From NCBI GenBank assembly GCA_051294375.1, contig CM119265.1, positions 27,668,989 to 27,732,988 on the forward strand: a DNA stretch of 64,000 nt, in the 5' to 3' direction. Origin of the DNA: Paraspadella gotoi. Taxonomy: Eukaryota; Chaetognatha. Shown piece after piece: positions 62,456-64,000 of the stretch. A program made the translations under genes and the position numbers. The notes below the pieces were generated by a model. That model searched no databases, was not told where the DNA came from, and saw nothing but the letters and a program-made list of their open reading frames with translations. Position 1 is the stretch's first letter. Each line of letters begins with the position of its first letter.

Positions 62456-62828
62456 NNNNNNNNNNNNNNNNNNNNNNNNNNNNNNNNNNNNNNNNNNNNN
62501 NNNNNNNNNNNNNNNNNNNNNNNNNNNNNNNNNNNNNNNNNNNNNNNNNNNNNNNNNNNNNNNNNNNNNNNNNNNNNNNNNNNNNNNNNNNNNNNNNNNN
62601 NNNNNNNNNNNNNNNNNNNNNNNNNNNNNNNNNNNNNNNNNNNNNNNNNNNNNNNNNNNNNNNNNNNNNNNNNNNNNNNNNNNNNNNNNNNNNNNNNNNN
62701 NNNNNNNNNNNNNNNNNNNNNNNNNNNNNNNNNNNNNNNNNNNNNNNNNNNNNNNNNNNNNNNNNNNNNNNNNNNNNNNNNNNNNNNNNNNNNNNNNNNN
62801 NNNNNNNNNNNNNNNNNNNNNNNNNNNN
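62456..62828. other. Assembly gap of 373 N
   Basis: Cuts the 3-prime side of the minus-strand exon at 62829-63149; a CT-rich tract abuts its left edge. Confidence 0.98.
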
Positions 62829-63149
62829 NNNNNNNNNNCCGAGAATTCTCGACTCTTCGTTCAGAGCTCCGCCGGACGAAGAGGCGTTGCCGGAAACTGC
62901 ATGACCGGAAGTCGCCGTCGACGTTACTATGGCGACCACCTCTTCTCCGCCGCTGCCGCCGCTGCCGCCACCGCTGCCGCTGAATCCGTTCTGCTGTCCC
63001 AGTTTGTTGTTGTTGTGATGAAGGGCACCGGCAGCCCCGAGGCCGCGGAGGTGTGCCGTCGTGGCCGCGATCCCGTTGGGCTTGGATGGAGCGGCGTCTT
63101 GTTGTTGTTGTTGATTGACGGGTTTATTGGTCGAGTAGACGTCGGTATC
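62829..63149 (-). CDS. Low-complexity Gln/Asn/Gly/Ser-rich exon, partial
   Basis: Acceptor CTCCCCCCCCCCAG. Open for 107 codons into the gap: DTDVYSTNKPVNQQQQQDAA, then KPNGIAATTAHLRGLGAAGA, a GGSGG stretch, and SGGALNEESRIL. GC-rich third positions and a strong acceptor support coding. The composition suits a disordered region of a regulatory or RNA-binding protein, but no domain is visible. Phase at the acceptor and both neighbouring exons are unknown. Confidence 0.55.
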
Positions 63150-63437
63150 CTGGGGGGGGGGAGAAAAGTAAATGGAGAAAAGTAAATGGAGAAAAGTAAA
63201 TCTTAGAAAAAAAGTCGTTTATGAATATTAAAATCTATTTTATCTATTTCTGCCTTAATTCTTAGTTTAAATAAAGAATAACGACAACGGATAATATAAT
63301 ATTCTCGAAAAAAAAATAAACTGAAAAAATAAATAACTAAAAAAGTAGCTTTTGTTTTGTCGGTAAAAGCTTTGTTTTTATTTAGAATGTGTTTATCTTT
63401 GCATAAGAAGAGATTTATCCAAGTTAATGTGGTTTCA

Positions 63438-63586
<149 letters not shown>

Positions 63587-63962
63587 CATCATTGTTTCAC
63601 CCACCATGATTCCAGGCTTCAATATGGATTCCTTTCTTCATTCGATTATTTTCTCGTTTCTGAATTTTTAATCTCAATTTTTTTATCTCTCATTTTATAT
63701 TCTGGTTTTTTTTCCATTTATTTCGTTGGTTTTTTATTTAGTTTTTGATTTAATCGTGTTTGAAAAAGTTTTTTTTGGTAATTTTAGAATGAGTTTTAGT
63801 TTTTAACTAAAAATATTTTAACAAATTTGATGTAACTTGGGAATTGTACCAAAAAAATATTATTTAAAGGAAGAGAGAGAGAAAAATAAAGAAAGAGTGC
63901 ATGAGAAAGACAAAAAAAAGAGAGAGAAAAATAAAAAAAATATGAGAGAAAGAAAGAAATAA

Positions 63963-63995
<33 letters not shown>

Positions 63996-64000
63996 GAGAG

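Overview
The window is animal nuclear DNA: AT-rich, intron-rich and gene-poor. Long (GA)n/(CT)n, (CTTT)n and (TTGA)n arrays, polypurine/polypyrimidine tracts, tRNA-derived SINEs, foldback elements and one decayed Gypsy-type LTR retrotransposon fill most of it. A protein phosphatase with EF hands (PPEF/rdgC), a family I know only from animals, argues for a metazoan. An invertebrate is likely; I cannot name the phylum. Three N runs (7947-7971, 43952-44219, 62456-62828) and many homopolymer indels show a draft assembly.

Layout. 1-4000: SINEs, tRNA-Leu 3-prime halves and a foldback element. 4014-7946 and 7972-11900: two near-identical copies of one segment meeting at a 25-N gap, probably an assembly duplication. 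It carries exons of a plus-strand gene for a single-pass membrane protein: the end of an F5/8C or fucolectin-type lectin domain, a Thr/Pro/Ala-rich stalk and, at 13037-13248, a membrane segment. A separate acidic repeat frame follows to 13582. 13.6-23.0 kb: repeats, diverged segmental copies and one doubtful two-exon gene. 23307-25209, plus: a five-exon, 209-residue dual-specificity-phosphatase-like protein whose active site reads FSPNGTSR, matching the FSx5R signature of MK-STYX pseudophosphatases. 25426-26233, plus: a possible two-exon 68-residue protein. 26998-39293, minus: an almost complete PPEF/rdgC gene. I placed the MGC N-terminus, the IQ motif, all the PPP metal-site blocks and the C-terminal EF hands; one stretch just before the catalytic domain was not found. 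43159-44363, minus: the last two exons of an unrecognised gene. 52814-59304: the Gypsy element with both LTRs. 62829-63149, minus: a low-complexity exon running into a gap.

The most striking signal is that tandem repeats repeatedly begin at, or straddle, 5-prime splice sites. In the phosphatase gene most introns open with a simple repeat within about 30 bases of the donor. At two PPEF exon ends (32720 and about 38072), and at 44248 in the next minus-strand gene, the minisatellite unit itself is the exon end plus its GT donor, making arrays of potential splice donors. At two more PPEF exons a fragment of the exon end is duplicated into the intron. This looks like a recurrent mode of intron growth or donor-site amplification.
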